Origin: Alphaproteobacteria bacterium
GTDB lineage: Bacteria > Pseudomonadota > Alphaproteobacteria > JAUHZC01
Reading direction: 5' to 3'
Assembly: GCA_023898725.1 (NCBI GenBank)
Contig: CP060236.1
Coordinates: 248,001-312,000, forward strand
Length of the DNA: 64,000 nucleotides
How positions within the stretch are numbered: the stretch's first letter is position 1; every line of letters begins with the position of its first letter. A program made the position numbers and the translations under genes. The notes under the pieces were generated by a model. That model did not search any database. It saw nothing but the letters and a program-made list of their open reading frames with translations, and was not told the origin of the DNA. Shown piece after piece: positions 1-9,326 of this stretch.

Positions 1-499
1 GAGCCACCAGCAATGCGTGCGCTTTATAAAGAAGTCCCACACGCACAATTGTGGGAATTTCCCCACTCACACGATCACTCCAAACACTGTCAATCACATG
101 CTCATAAATAATTCTTCCTTGAGAGCCCATATAGAGAACTCTCAATTGCTCGTAAGACAGCTTAGACATTAACGGCAGCACATAATTGACCATATCGTGC
201 ACAGAGGTAATCATCTGTGTATGTGCAGAACCCTCCCACATTCCATCCAAAAGACACATCTGCACAAGCACCTGAAAGCGCTCAGAAACAACATCTGGAG
301 TACTTTGTGCTGCCAAAAGAACATTGCGCAAGCCTTGGTGGCGCTCAATCAGTTTCTTGGCAAGAGCTTTTGTATCCTGGCGAGGAAGTACATAGGTGAG
401 CAACAGCTCTAATCGTTCATAATCATGGAGAGATCCACACCCATGCGCCAGAAAACGCATGCGCAAACGAGCGCGATGACCAATCACCTGAACTGTCAT
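1..499 (-). CDS. radC: RadC family protein (partial, C terminus off the left edge)
   Basis: The frame opens at an ATG at 497-499 on the minus strand and runs off the left edge, so about 166 N-terminal residues are visible. It starts with the RadC N-terminal helix-hairpin-helix region: GHRARLRMRFL near residue 7, then HDYERLELLL and a PRQDTKALAKKL segment. The start of the JAB/MPN metalloprotease-like domain follows (LRVLYMGSQGRIIYEH, where the E matches the domain's conserved glutamate). The HxH...SxxD metal site would lie just outside the window. RadC proteins are widespread and were named for DNA repair, but their biochemical role is unsettled. The gene is divergent from efp. Confidence 0.85.
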   Translation of the reverse strand, partial: MTVQVIGHRARLRMRFLAHGCGSLHDYERLELLLTYVLPRQDTKALAKKLIERHQGLRNVLLAAQSTPDVVSERFQVLVQMCLLDGMWEGSAHTQMITSVHDMVNYVLPLMSKLSYEQLRVLYMGSQGRIIYEHVIDSVWSDRVSGEIPTIVRVGLLYKAHALLVA

Positions 500-685
500 T
501 ATTAATTATTATCTATTTTCAGCCATTCGATAGAGCAAGATCGCATGTATTACAAGACACATTTGCCATCGTGGCATTTAATAGAGGTATTGCCAAGACC
601 CATAGGATTTATTCCTTATCGCCCTCTGGGTGAGTGTTTCTTTAGGTAAAATTTGACTGGCCTCACAAAAAAAACCTTTCGCAAA

Positions 686-701
686 TAACCGTATTCGGTT
701 A
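686..701. promoter_or_regulatory. Small palindrome upstream of efp
   Basis: A perfect 6-bp inverted repeat (TAACCG, loop TATT, CGGTTA) lies 30 bp before the efp start, in the 231-bp gap between divergent radC and efp. It could be an operator or a leader hairpin. I see no convincing -35/-10 pair with it, so its function is open. Confidence 0.3.
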
Positions 702-730
702 AATATGATCTAGTTTTACAAGTGATCTCG

Positions 731-1300
731 ATGAAAGTTAATGGTAACAGCCTTCGCCCTGGCTATGTAATTGAGCACAAAAGCCGCCTCTGGGTTGTTG
801 TGAAAACAGCACATACACAACCAGGTAAGGGAGGGGCCTACCTTCAAGCAGAGCTCAAAGATATCCGTGATGGTACGAAACTGAACGAACGCTTCCGTGC
901 CAGCGAGGATGTTGAGCGTGTCCGTCTTGAGACGCGTGATTGTCAGTTTCTTTTCACCAGCGATGACGTCCATACCTTTATGGATCAAGACACATTTGAT
1001 CAATTTGAAATTAAAGACTCCGTATTAGGAGAGGATAGTATTTTTTTATGCGATCACATGGTTGTGCAAATCAACTTCTACGAGGAGGAAGTGATTTCAG
1101 TGACTCTTCCTGATAGTATTGTACTCATGGTTACAGAAGCTGATCCTGTGGTTAAAGGACAAACAGCAACATCCTCCTTCAAGCCAGCTGTTCTTGAAAA
1201 TGGTGTGCGTATTATGGTTCCACCACATATTGAATCTGGTACACGTGTCGTCGTAAACCCTCATGAGCGTACCTATGTTGAACGCGCTAAAAATTCATAG
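731..1300 (+). CDS. efp: Elongation factor P
   Basis: EF-P binds the ribosome between the P and E sites and relieves stalling at polyproline stretches. The 189-residue product has the normal length and three-domain layout: an N-terminal KOW-like domain with the modifiable lysine in the loop PGKGGA (K33), then two OB domains ending in the conserved NPHERTYVERA tail. A GTG at 722 is in frame, but the ATG at 731 gives the standard MKVNGN start and is preferred. The suhB-like gene follows after 14 bp, an arrangement common in Alphaproteobacteria, so the two are probably co-transcribed. Confidence 0.96.
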   Translation: MKVNGNSLRPGYVIEHKSRLWVVVKTAHTQPGKGGAYLQAELKDIRDGTKLNERFRASEDVERVRLETRDCQFLFTSDDVHTFMDQDTFDQFEIKDSVLGEDSIFLCDHMVVQINFYEEEVISVTLPDSIVLMVTEADPVVKGQTATSSFKPAVLENGVRIMVPPHIESGTRVVVNPHERTYVERAKNS

Positions 1301-1314
1301 GGTATTAACACACA

Positions 1315-2094
1315 ATGGTATCTGATCGCCGCCTTCTTATTCGCACGCCTCTCATTAACGTTATTACACGCAGTATTTATAATGCCGTTCGCCACATTGC
1401 CCGAGATTTCAATGAAGTTGACCTCTTGCTTAATACAACGAACGGACCGGGGGAGTTTGCAAGTCGCTGTTACGATAGGGTGCAAGACCTTCTGGTAACC
1501 GAACTCCAGTCATCACGTCCACGATTTGGTCTAAAAATCATTAACGAGGCAGACACAATTGGCACAGACGATGAACAATTTTGGGTTATTGCGCCCATAT
1601 CAGGCATGAAAAACTTTATGAACGCGCACCCACACTTTGCCCTTTCTGTAGCAGTAGAGCTAAAAGGACAGATTTTAGCAAGCGCTGTTTATGATCCTAT
1701 CAATGATGAAATGTTTTATGCGGAGCGCCGCCAGGGTGTATACGTTAATGAACGTCGCATTCAACCGCGACGCAACGTAACCACCGCTGAAACTCTCGCG
1801 CTTTTTGCGGGCAATCCTCAGCACGCGCACAGTGTTTTTGGAAAACTTTCTGAGACTTCAGATCTGCGTGTTTCAGGAGCACCTGCTCTTGATTTATGTT
1901 ATGCAGCAGCTGGTCGTGCTGGGGTTGTCTGGGTGGAAAACGAACATCCCTATGAAACAGCAGCGGGACATTTCATTCTTCAAGAAGCAGCTGCACATTT
2001 TCAAGGATGTGACAGTGAAGAAAGCTATCTTAGCACACATTACCTTGCGGGTGACCCGACACACGTTGCAAAAGTATGGAAAAAACTTTCTTAA
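1315..2094 (+). CDS. Inositol monophosphatase (SuhB-like) family protein, active site degenerate
   Basis: The length (259 residues) and fold-defining segments match the inositol monophosphatase/SuhB family, and the position after efp is where alphaproteobacterial suhB usually sits. The metal-binding motifs are eroded. The canonical WVIDPLDGTTNF reads WVIAPISGMKNF (A93, S96), the upstream GEE region reads INEAD, and the C-terminal WDxAAG reads YETAAG. Loss of both aspartates of the DPxDG motif should abolish magnesium-dependent phosphatase activity. In E. coli SuhB also works with NusA in antitermination complexes independently of catalysis, so a structural role is plausible here (inference). 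No frameshift or stop interrupts the gene. Confidence 0.85.
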   Translation: MVSDRRLLIRTPLINVITRSIYNAVRHIARDFNEVDLLLNTTNGPGEFASRCYDRVQDLLVTELQSSRPRFGLKIINEADTIGTDDEQFWVIAPISGMKNFMNAHPHFALSVAVELKGQILASAVYDPINDEMFYAERRQGVYVNERRIQPRRNVTTAETLALFAGNPQHAHSVFGKLSETSDLRVSGAPALDLCYAAAGRAGVVWVENEHPYETAAGHFILQEAAAHFQGCDSEESYLSTHYLAGDPTHVAKVWKKLS

Positions 2095-2221
2095 AAAAGG
2101 CCCTGGTTATTACAAGAAAAGTGCCTGATTATTTCGGCCTCACCATCAACACCATGTGATTGTGTGTTGATATAGGGATTTTATTGCGCTAACAATGATC
2201 ATCACGCGATTTGATTGTCAG

Positions 2222-4894
2222 ATGTCAGAACACCTTACCACCCAGACACACTCCCAAACGCCCATGATGGTGCAGTATTTGGCGCTGAAAAAGCAACACC
2301 CCGACTGTTTGATGTTTTACCGTATGGGCGATTTCTATGAGCTTTTTTTTGACGATGCAGTCACAGCCTCAAAAATCCTGGATATTACCCTCACGCGGCG
2401 AGGAACAGCCAGTGATGGAGACCCTATTCCCATGTGTGGTGTTCCTTTTCATGCCTATGAAAACTATCTCAACCGCCTTGTATCCAAGGGATATCATGTG
2501 GCTATCTGCGAGCAAATGGAATCCCCCGAAGAGGCAAAAAAACGCGGGTACAAATCCATTGTTACGCGGGATGTAGTAAGAGTTATCACCCCAGGAACCC
2601 TGACAGAAGACATTCTTCTGCAGGGAAAATATAATAATTTTTTGATGGTGCTTGTTCCTTCTGACAGGACATGTACCTCTTTTGGCTGTGCGAGTGCTGA
2701 CATTTCAACAGGTGATTTTTATCTCCATACGTGCTCTGGTGATGATATTTTTGACGTAATCCAGAAATACACACCCTCAGAAATTGTTGTTCCCGAGTCC
2801 CTCCTGAAAGCCCCCCTGGGAGAAAAGCTCTGGCAACTTTATAAAAAGAAACTTTCTCCTCTTCCCAACAGTCGGTTTGATCATGAAAATGCGGAAATGC
2901 GTTTGCGTGGCCACTATCATGTTAAAAGCCTTCATGCGTATGGGCTCGCACAGAAAGAACTTCTTCTTGCCGCGGGCAGTCTTCTGGACTATGTGACCAT
3001 CACCCAAAAGGGCAAAGCACCGCATCTCAAGCCACCACAGCGCAACGACACCTCTGCCTACTTATCGATTGATGCCGCCACCCGCAAAAGCCTTGAACTT
3101 ACCTTAACCCAAGATGGTCACAAAGAGGGGACGCTGTTTGCGTGCCTTAACACATGCGTCACAGCAGCAGGCTCTCGGTTACTGTTTCACTGGATTAATA
3201 ATCCGATTCTTGATGTAGAACACCTGAATAAACGCCTCGATTGCGTTGCTTTTCTCCGCACGCAAGGGGAAACACGAAGCCGCCTTATTCATGAAAACAC
3301 AGCGTTTCCTGATCTTGAACGGGCGCTCGCACGCATCAGTGTTCAACGTGCAGGACCACGGGATTTGCTTGTTCTCAAACAAGCCCTCATCCAAGCACGC
3401 AGTGCTCTCACTGTTCTCAAACAACATCCCATCCTTCCCGATCTTATTGCAGATTTGATCCAGGAAGTCTGTGACTTCACCCACCTGGAGGAAACCCTCA
3501 CAAAAGCTCTTGTTCTTGAAGCACCGGCTCTTGCCCGCGAAGGGGGGATTATTCACACAGGCTATGACACAAATCTTGATGAGCTTAGACAATTACGCGA
3601 TCATGGAACAGAGCGTCTTGGGGCTCTTCAAGAAACATACCGGCAAGAAACAGGCATCACTACACTCAAAATTAAACATAACAATCTCCTGGGATATTTT
3701 ATTGAGATTCCGTCCGCACACCAAGAAAAGCTCGATCCAACGCGTTTTATTCACCGACAAACCATGGCTAATGCCATGCGATTTACTACCGAAGATTTGT
3801 CCAATCTGCAGACACTCCTCCTCAATGCGTCCCATGAAGCCCTTGCAAAAGAGCTTTCTCTCTTTCAAGAATTATGCAACATGGCTCTTGAAAAAATTGA
3901 CAGTTTGTTGCTGGTGGCACGCACGATTGCGCACCTTGATGTATGGTCAGCATTTGCAGAACAGTCACTCACACGGACGTATTGTCGCCCAACACTTTCA
4001 AACGAATCCATCCTGGTAATTAGCAATGGCCGTCATCCAGTCATAGAACAACATATCGAAACCCTTGAAAACAAACACTTCGAACCAAACTCTGTGAATC
4101 ATTCTGTCTTATCAAATCTATGGCTATTAACAGGGCCTAACATGGCAGGGAAAAGCACATTTCTACGCCAGTGCGCGCTCCATATCATTATGGCGCAAAT
4201 GGGATCTTTTATTCCTGCACAGTCCGCCACGATTGGGGTTGTTGATCGCTTGTTCTCACGTGTGGGCGCTTCTGATAACCTTGCTCGTGGCCACTCAACA
4301 TTTTTTGTTGAGATGCTAGAAACAGCAACGATTCTCAACCACGCCACTGCACGATCTTTTGTGATTTTGGATGAGGTTGGGCGTGGAACCTCTACACACG
4401 ATGGTCTTGCAATTGCTTGGGCAGTCACCGAATATATTCATCACCATAAGAAATGTCGCACACTTTTTGCTACCCACTACCATGAACTGGTTGCCCTGTC
4501 CGAAAGGCTCCCTCGCTTAACAGCACACACTGTTAGTGTCAGTGAGCACAAAGGAGAGGTGTTATTTTTGCACAAAGTAATTCCTGGATCAGCAAACCGC
4601 TCCTACGGGGTTCATGTGGCAAAACTTGCAGGACTCCCTCAAACTGTCCTGGCGCGGGCAGAACAAATTCTAAGTCAGCTTGAAAAAGAACAACCCCTTA
4701 TACAAAAGGGAGCCCTCCCCTTATTTGAAATTGTTACAAAACAAGAAACGCCCACCCACCCGTCTAGACAGGAAACGCCACAAAACAACACTGAGTTGGA
4801 AGCCATAAAAAACCTCCTGCACCAATATGCTGTGGATGACTTAACCCCCAGAAAAGCCCTTGAGATACTTTATCAGCTGTATGATTCCATATGA
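2222..4894 (+). CDS. mutS: DNA mismatch repair ATPase MutS
   Basis: MutS recognises mismatches and small loops and starts mismatch repair with MutL. The 890-residue reading has the N-terminal mismatch-binding motif GDFYELFF (Phe38-x-Glu40), the connector and lever regions, and the C-terminal ABC-type ATPase: Walker A GPNMAGKST near residue 640, Walker B/signature region LDEVGRGTSTHDG near 715, and the ATHYHEL histidine switch. Length and motif order are normal for MutS1. An in-frame ATG at 2195 would add nine residues. The ATG at 2222 is preferred because it gives the family's usual short leader before TPMMVQYL; neither has a clear Shine-Dalgarno sequence. Confidence 0.97.
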   Translation: MSEHLTTQTHSQTPMMVQYLALKKQHPDCLMFYRMGDFYELFFDDAVTASKILDITLTRRGTASDGDPIPMCGVPFHAYENYLNRLVSKGYHVAICEQMESPEEAKKRGYKSIVTRDVVRVITPGTLTEDILLQGKYNNFLMVLVPSDRTCTSFGCASADISTGDFYLHTCSGDDIFDVIQKYTPSEIVVPESLLKAPLGEKLWQLYKKKLSPLPNSRFDHENAEMRLRGHYHVKSLHAYGLAQKELLLAAGSLLDYVTITQKGKAPHLKPPQRNDTSAYLSIDAATRKSLELTLTQDGHKEGTLFACLNTCVTAAGSRLLFHWINNPILDVEHLNKRLDCVAFLRTQGETRSRLIHENTAFPDLERALARISVQRAGPRDLLVLKQALIQARSALTVLKQHPILPDLIADLIQEVCDFTHLEETLTKALVLEAPALAREGGIIHTGYDTNLDELRQLRDHGTERLGALQETYRQETGITTLKIKHNNLLGYFIEIPSAHQEKLDPTRFIHRQTMANAMRFTTEDLSNLQTLLLNASHEALAKELSLFQELCNMALEKIDSLLLVARTIAHLDVWSAFAEQSLTRTYCRPTLSNESILVISNGRHPVIEQHIETLENKHFEPNSVNHSVLSNLWLLTGPNMAGKSTFLRQCALHIIMAQMGSFIPAQSATIGVVDRLFSRVGASDNLARGHSTFFVEMLETATILNHATARSFVILDEVGRGTSTHDGLAIAWAVTEYIHHHKKCRTLFATHYHELVALSERLPRLTAHTVSVSEHKGEVLFLHKVIPGSANRSYGVHVAKLAGLPQTVLARAEQILSQLEKEQPLIQKGALPLFEIVTKQETPTHPSRQETPQNNTELEAIKNLLHQYAVDDLTPRKALEILYQLYDSI

Positions 4895-4987
4895 TCAATA
4901 CGTAAAGACTATCCTCAGCATATAAAATATTGTTCAAAAAAAATAATTCTTTATTTACATTTATAAAATATAATCCACACAAGGGTT

Positions 4988-7900
4988 GTGTTAAAAAACA
5001 TGTATATTTTTCAAAAGAATCTTGTGTACACTATGATGATGTGGGTCGCTATAGGCATAACAACGCCTTACGCACACGCAAGTTCAGTGATTGATACAGT
5101 AAATAATTTGATGCAACAAATCAAAGAGTCAATAACAGCACCACAAACAGAAACAGCCCCAACTGACGGCTCTCCCGACTCGGAGTCCTCTCACAGCTAC
5201 CCCACGCAATCGTGCCGAAAAGATTTACGCACAACCCTTGCAACGTGTGCTGAAAATAGTGCATGTAAAGACAGCGCATGGTCTGAGTTTCGTACGTGTG
5301 TTCATGATTCCTTAAAAACGCAAACCCCTGTCAGTGCCCAAGACGTTATAGAAGAAGCGCAAAAAATTTTTGTTGAGGCCGAATCTATGTCTGACTGTTT
5401 CAAGGCTACAGAAATTCGCCAAAAGTGCGGAACAGATAGCCTGTGTCGTCAGAAAATCTTTGATGGATTTAATAACTGCGCTCAGCGCTTCATGGCGGAT
5501 GATGATGCGCCCATGGTAAATCTTGACGCACTGGCTACTCAAGGCTCCAAACCAGCCCCTCAATCACCCAAAGTTAGCACACAGCACTCACGCAAAACTC
5601 TTGAAAAAATAAAGCTACAAGCTGAAATCGATGCCCTTGAAGCAGAAAACCAATATCTTGAAACAGAGATCGCTTCTTTTGATACCCAGGTCGCACAAGC
5701 ACGCGCCTCTTTTCAACGCGAAAACCTCCTAAAAAAGCACAGCAAGCACACTCAAGATGTCAGTAATCTCCAAAAGAAAGTCCATCATCAGACGCTTGAT
5801 AGAAAGGTAGAAAAACTCTTCCAGCAGGCTAAACGCACCCTTTTGGTTGGTAAAGAAATCCAAGATTTTCGCCAAATTAATACCGTTATTGATGGTCGCT
5901 TGAAAATAATTAATGTGCACAAAGAAGCCCGTGACGCCTATGAAGCCTGGCTCTCTCAGTATAAAGAGAAAGTCCCTGTTATTGATGAAAAAATTACAAA
6001 AATTGATCTGTTGTCCCAAGAAGCTATGTCGCATATTGGTGTTTTAAAAAAACGACAGAAAGACTACGAAACACTGGAAAATATGAAAAAGGATACTCTT
6101 AGTGTGCTACTTGGAACAAAAAATGCGGTAGATCTTTCTTCCAAAATCAGTCTGACTCGCATGAATTTCTTAACAGATATTCCTGCTCTTACAAATGATT
6201 TGAAGGCGCTCGAAGACCAAGAAACCAAAGCAACAGAAAAGTATACAGCCTACAAAACTGTGGCAAGTATAGAAATTCCTGGTATTGCAACGGATAAAAC
6301 ACTGCCCGATGGAGAAGCAGCCCTGACTGAAATTAAAACCACCATTGCAGGTCTCAAAAAACACATCGAAAAACTTACCGCACAGAAGAAAGCCCATGAC
6401 ACCCTCATAGCAGAAGTCCAAGCCCTGCACGACGGGAGTAAAAAAGCTGCCGATGAAGCCCTTACACGTAGAAATACAGAGTCAAAGACCGACCGCACTT
6501 ATGTAGAAGAGAAAATTACCGAGATTATAAAAGCCAAGGGAGAAGCACAAAGCAAATACGCTGCATGGAAGACTACACACAATGATATGGCTATTCCTGC
6601 TGTTGAAACAACACTCACAGCCATCGCCGACGAAAACACGCGCACTGACAACCACCTAAAAACTCTTCAAATTGGCATCCTTCTTCACGAGCAGTTAAAT
6701 GCCATCAAAAAGCAAGTGAGTGAAGATATTACATTAACAAGCTATGCAATCATTAGCGGCAAAGAAGATCAGCTGTCCAAGACAATTGCCACGATGAAAA
6801 ATGAATTAAAATCTTGGGAAACCACTACTAAACTTACATCTGAAGCAGCTAAAAAAATTATCACCCAAGCAGAGGCCGCCCGCAAACCCGCAGACGATCA
6901 TCGCCATAAACTCAAAATTATAGAAGACACCACGGCAAAACGCAATGAAATCAACGCAAAAGCAACAGAACTGAAAGCTATCCAAGCCACAGACCCTGCA
7001 CAGGAAAAACTCAAAGAAATGGCTACACTCCGTGATAGCGCCAAAGAGGCCTATACCGTTTGGAAGACAAGCACATCTCTTTCTGAAGATAAGGTTGATC
7101 CCATTTTTGTAGAAATGGACAGCATTTATCAAAAGTCTGTCGCACACGTTGCAAACGTTACTATTAAAGAAGATATTCAGGAATTCTATAATCGCCTTGT
7201 AAAAATGGATACGCAAACGCGTGCACAAGCCCATACTATAGCCAGTATTAGCCCTCGTGTGGATGAAATGCGCGCAACACTCCAGCGTGCCAATGAGACG
7301 CATGAAAAATGGAAGGGTGAGCATAAACGGGAGCTTCCTGAGGTATTAGCCTTAATGGAAAAAATGAAAACACCTCTCCAAAGCACCGAAAGTCATTTCT
7401 CCTACTGGAGTACAGTAGAAAAAACAAAAAACCTTGAAAAGGAAACAGCTACACTTCTGACACAAACGAATGGCAATATGAATTTTGCTGATGTTCAAGA
7501 AAAACACAAGCAAGCCTTGGCCAAACAAGAGGAGGCCAAAGCAATAACCGTTAAACGTGCCAAGGATTTCCCTCAGGGGGGGTCTCCTAGTCCACAAATA
7601 CTGAAAAATATCGATACCCATATAAAAGGAATTATGGAAAATCTTAAAAAAGCAGATAAAGAAGGACAACGAAAAATAGCCATGGAAACAGGCAAAAAAT
7701 TGTCTGCTGATATCCAGAAAACATACAACGATATTCAGAAAGTCACTGACTTCACAGTCGCGCTCAACACCTTCAAGAGTGTGAAAGAAGTTATGGCAAA
7801 ACTACAAAAAAATGCCGATGATTTTAAACAGACATGGAAAGAAGAATTTGCCCCAGACGGCCATAGAGGTATACAAAGCGGTACTTTTTACCTAAACCTA

Positions 7901-8107
7901 GTAGAAAGTCATGTGAAATCCTTAGGACACCAAACCTGCGGGCGCGCCTACGAAAAAGAGCTTCCATCCTGCATAACTTATACAAAAGGTTGGTGGGGAA
8001 GAAGCAAAAATACAAATACGAACTGTACTATGCGTCTAGAGGGAACAAGAAGAATGTGCACGAGCGAACTGAATGATAAAGTCAGAGCCGTAAAATTTGG
8101 TTCTTAG
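4988..8107 (+). CDS. Large exported coiled-coil protein with paired-cysteine (CX9-10C) motifs
   Basis: I do not recognise a named family. The product (1039 residues from the GTG at 4988; an ATG at 5000 is the alternative start) begins with a signal peptide ending in YAHA|S near residue 31. Two cysteine-paired segments follow: C76/C87/C93/C104 (C-x10-C-x5-C-x10-C) and C137/C147/C153/C164 (C-x9-C-x5-C-x10-C). Residues about 200-975 are Lys/Glu/Ala-rich and helical. An aromatic-anchored motif, roughly AYxxWK followed by Pro and Val/Ile 8-12 residues later, recurs near 321, 422, 527, 610, 692 and 775, with a weaker match near 950. A last cysteine set sits at C984/C995/C1013/C1024. The same cysteine pattern occurs in the protein at 26869-28053. 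The likely location is the periplasm or outside the cell, with disulfides formed there; function unknown. Confidence 0.8.
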   Translation: MLKNMYIFQKNLVYTMMMWVAIGITTPYAHASSVIDTVNNLMQQIKESITAPQTETAPTDGSPDSESSHSYPTQSCRKDLRTTLATCAENSACKDSAWSEFRTCVHDSLKTQTPVSAQDVIEEAQKIFVEAESMSDCFKATEIRQKCGTDSLCRQKIFDGFNNCAQRFMADDDAPMVNLDALATQGSKPAPQSPKVSTQHSRKTLEKIKLQAEIDALEAENQYLETEIASFDTQVAQARASFQRENLLKKHSKHTQDVSNLQKKVHHQTLDRKVEKLFQQAKRTLLVGKEIQDFRQINTVIDGRLKIINVHKEARDAYEAWLSQYKEKVPVIDEKITKIDLLSQEAMSHIGVLKKRQKDYETLENMKKDTLSVLLGTKNAVDLSSKISLTRMNFLTDIPALTNDLKALEDQETKATEKYTAYKTVASIEIPGIATDKTLPDGEAALTEIKTTIAGLKKHIEKLTAQKKAHDTLIAEVQALHDGSKKAADEALTRRNTESKTDRTYVEEKITEIIKAKGEAQSKYAAWKTTHNDMAIPAVETTLTAIADENTRTDNHLKTLQIGILLHEQLNAIKKQVSEDITLTSYAIISGKEDQLSKTIATMKNELKSWETTTKLTSEAAKKIITQAEAARKPADDHRHKLKIIEDTTAKRNEINAKATELKAIQATDPAQEKLKEMATLRDSAKEAYTVWKTSTSLSEDKVDPIFVEMDSIYQKSVAHVANVTIKEDIQEFYNRLVKMDTQTRAQAHTIASISPRVDEMRATLQRANETHEKWKGEHKRELPEVLALMEKMKTPLQSTESHFSYWSTVEKTKNLEKETATLLTQTNGNMNFADVQEKHKQALAKQEEAKAITVKRAKDFPQGGSPSPQILKNIDTHIKGIMENLKKADKEGQRKIAMETGKKLSADIQKTYNDIQKVTDFTVALNTFKSVKEVMAKLQKNADDFKQTWKEEFAPDGHRGIQSGTFYLNLVESHVKSLGHQTCGRAYEKELPSCITYTKGWWGRSKNTNTNCTMRLEGTRRMCTSELNDKVRAVKFGS

Positions 8108-8175
8108 GTTCTCAGCGCTCAAAACTACAAATCTTTGAACACGACGTACGCCGTCAAAAACAGTCATCAACTCTC

Positions 8176-9180
8176 TCATGTTGCAGGCACCAATGACCGT
8201 GTGATTGGTCCCTGGTATAAATCGCCCCTTTTAGATTTCTTGAGACTTTTATACAGCGGGTTTTTTTTTCTTATCGGATGCGTGTGAACGTGCTCTGGGG
8301 AGCACGTCTTGATTGTAAGTCCATGAGGAAACTTGCGTGGTTTTTCTATAATCCGCATCCCTTGGGGAGGGTACTCCTGGCGCGAAAGAACAAGATAGCT
8401 ATAGGGTTCATCCTCATACCCCAAAGAAGCACCCTTCAGCTGACGTAAGCGTGTTGAACGGGGAAAACGGGCATGAAAGTGACACCAGTCACCCACCCTC
8501 AAGGGACACTGTCCGTGATGCGAACACGGCGCATAAACATGAATATTATGTTTGCAGGCCCAATCCCGTATTTGCATGATCACATCAAACCCCTTGGGGC
8601 TTCCTGGTTCGGCAATCACCAGCATACCCTTACACATATGCCATGCCTTGGTAACCACTAACTCACGGCAAGACTCTGGGATTTCGTTCAAGGTGTATGA
8701 AAGCGTTACAAGATCATACGCTCCCGAAACTGTTCCTGTCACATAGGAAAGGATGCGCGTACGCACGTTTATCTGAGGAGCCAATAAAGGAAAAAATAGC
8801 TCTGCTAGGCAAAGAAGGTGCGGGTTTTCATCAACGATTGTCACATCCGTCAGTGCAGGGAAACGCTTACCTGCGGCAACAACAGCGCTCCCCGAACCAC
8901 CTCCCAGATCACACAACGTTTCAGGCAGAAAATCAGCTGGAAGTTGTGCAAAAATCTGCTGCATGACCGCCGTGGTTGCCGGCATACGACACGCCACATA
9001 TAACCCGCGCTGCGGCGCGTGAGAAAGGTTCACCCCCGTACTGTAATGTTTATTTTTGGCATATGCCGCGTTCAATCGTTCAAAATCATCCCCGGTAAAA
9101 TGGATGTTTTCCTGCCGAAGATAGCCCTCTACACATGCGTTTATCTGATGAATGAGTGTATCCACACACAATATCTCCAT
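8176..9180 (-). CDS. Rsm22-family (METTL17-like) ribosome-associated methyltransferase-fold protein
   Basis: The 334-residue protein has a Rossmann methyltransferase core with the SAM-binding motif LCDLGGGSGSA near residue 88. A cysteine-rich segment follows (APCSHHGQCPL, then GDWCHF), then the conserved GASLGYEDEPYSY. This order is typical of the bacterial relatives of mitochondrial Rsm22/METTL17, which associate with the small ribosomal subunit during assembly and whose cysteines hold an iron-sulfur cluster in the mitochondrial proteins (family knowledge). The C-terminal tail is lysine-rich, as expected for RNA contact. The gene is divergent from dnaK and converges with the large exported protein after a 68-bp gap in which I see no clear terminator. 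Confidence 0.85.
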   Translation of the reverse strand: MEILCVDTLIHQINACVEGYLRQENIHFTGDDFERLNAAYAKNKHYSTGVNLSHAPQRGLYVACRMPATTAVMQQIFAQLPADFLPETLCDLGGGSGSAVVAAGKRFPALTDVTIVDENPHLLCLAELFFPLLAPQINVRTRILSYVTGTVSGAYDLVTLSYTLNEIPESCRELVVTKAWHMCKGMLVIAEPGSPKGFDVIMQIRDWACKHNIHVYAPCSHHGQCPLRVGDWCHFHARFPRSTRLRQLKGASLGYEDEPYSYLVLSRQEYPPQGMRIIEKPRKFPHGLTIKTCSPEHVHTHPIRKKNPLYKSLKKSKRGDLYQGPITRSLVPAT

Positions 9181-9198
9181 TTAGTTGCCACGAAAGTC

Positions 9199-9228
9199 TT
9201 GCATTTTGATGGGAACTTTTGTTATAGT
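9199..9228 (+). promoter_or_regulatory. Candidate sigma-70-type promoter for dnaK
   Basis: TTGCAT (9199-9204) and TATAGT (9223-9228) are separated by 18 bp in the divergent gap between the Rsm22-type gene and dnaK. This leaves a leader of roughly 90 nt before dnaK. No convincing sigma-32 heat-shock box was seen by eye, so housekeeping transcription is the simplest reading. Confidence 0.4.
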
Positions 9229-9326
9229 CCAGGTGTAAAGGTTGCTTGTATGCAACATTTTTTAACCAAAGAAGATCTTACAGTGCCTAAAGGGCTGTAT
9301 ATTCTTGCTAACGAAAGAGGTTAATG

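Noticed and set aside
9250..9324. A 24-codon frame from an ATG at 9250 ending one base into the first possible dnaK start (TAATG).
   Set aside because: No ribosome binding site and no recognisable peptide. The overlap disappears if dnaK starts at 9327, as preferred.
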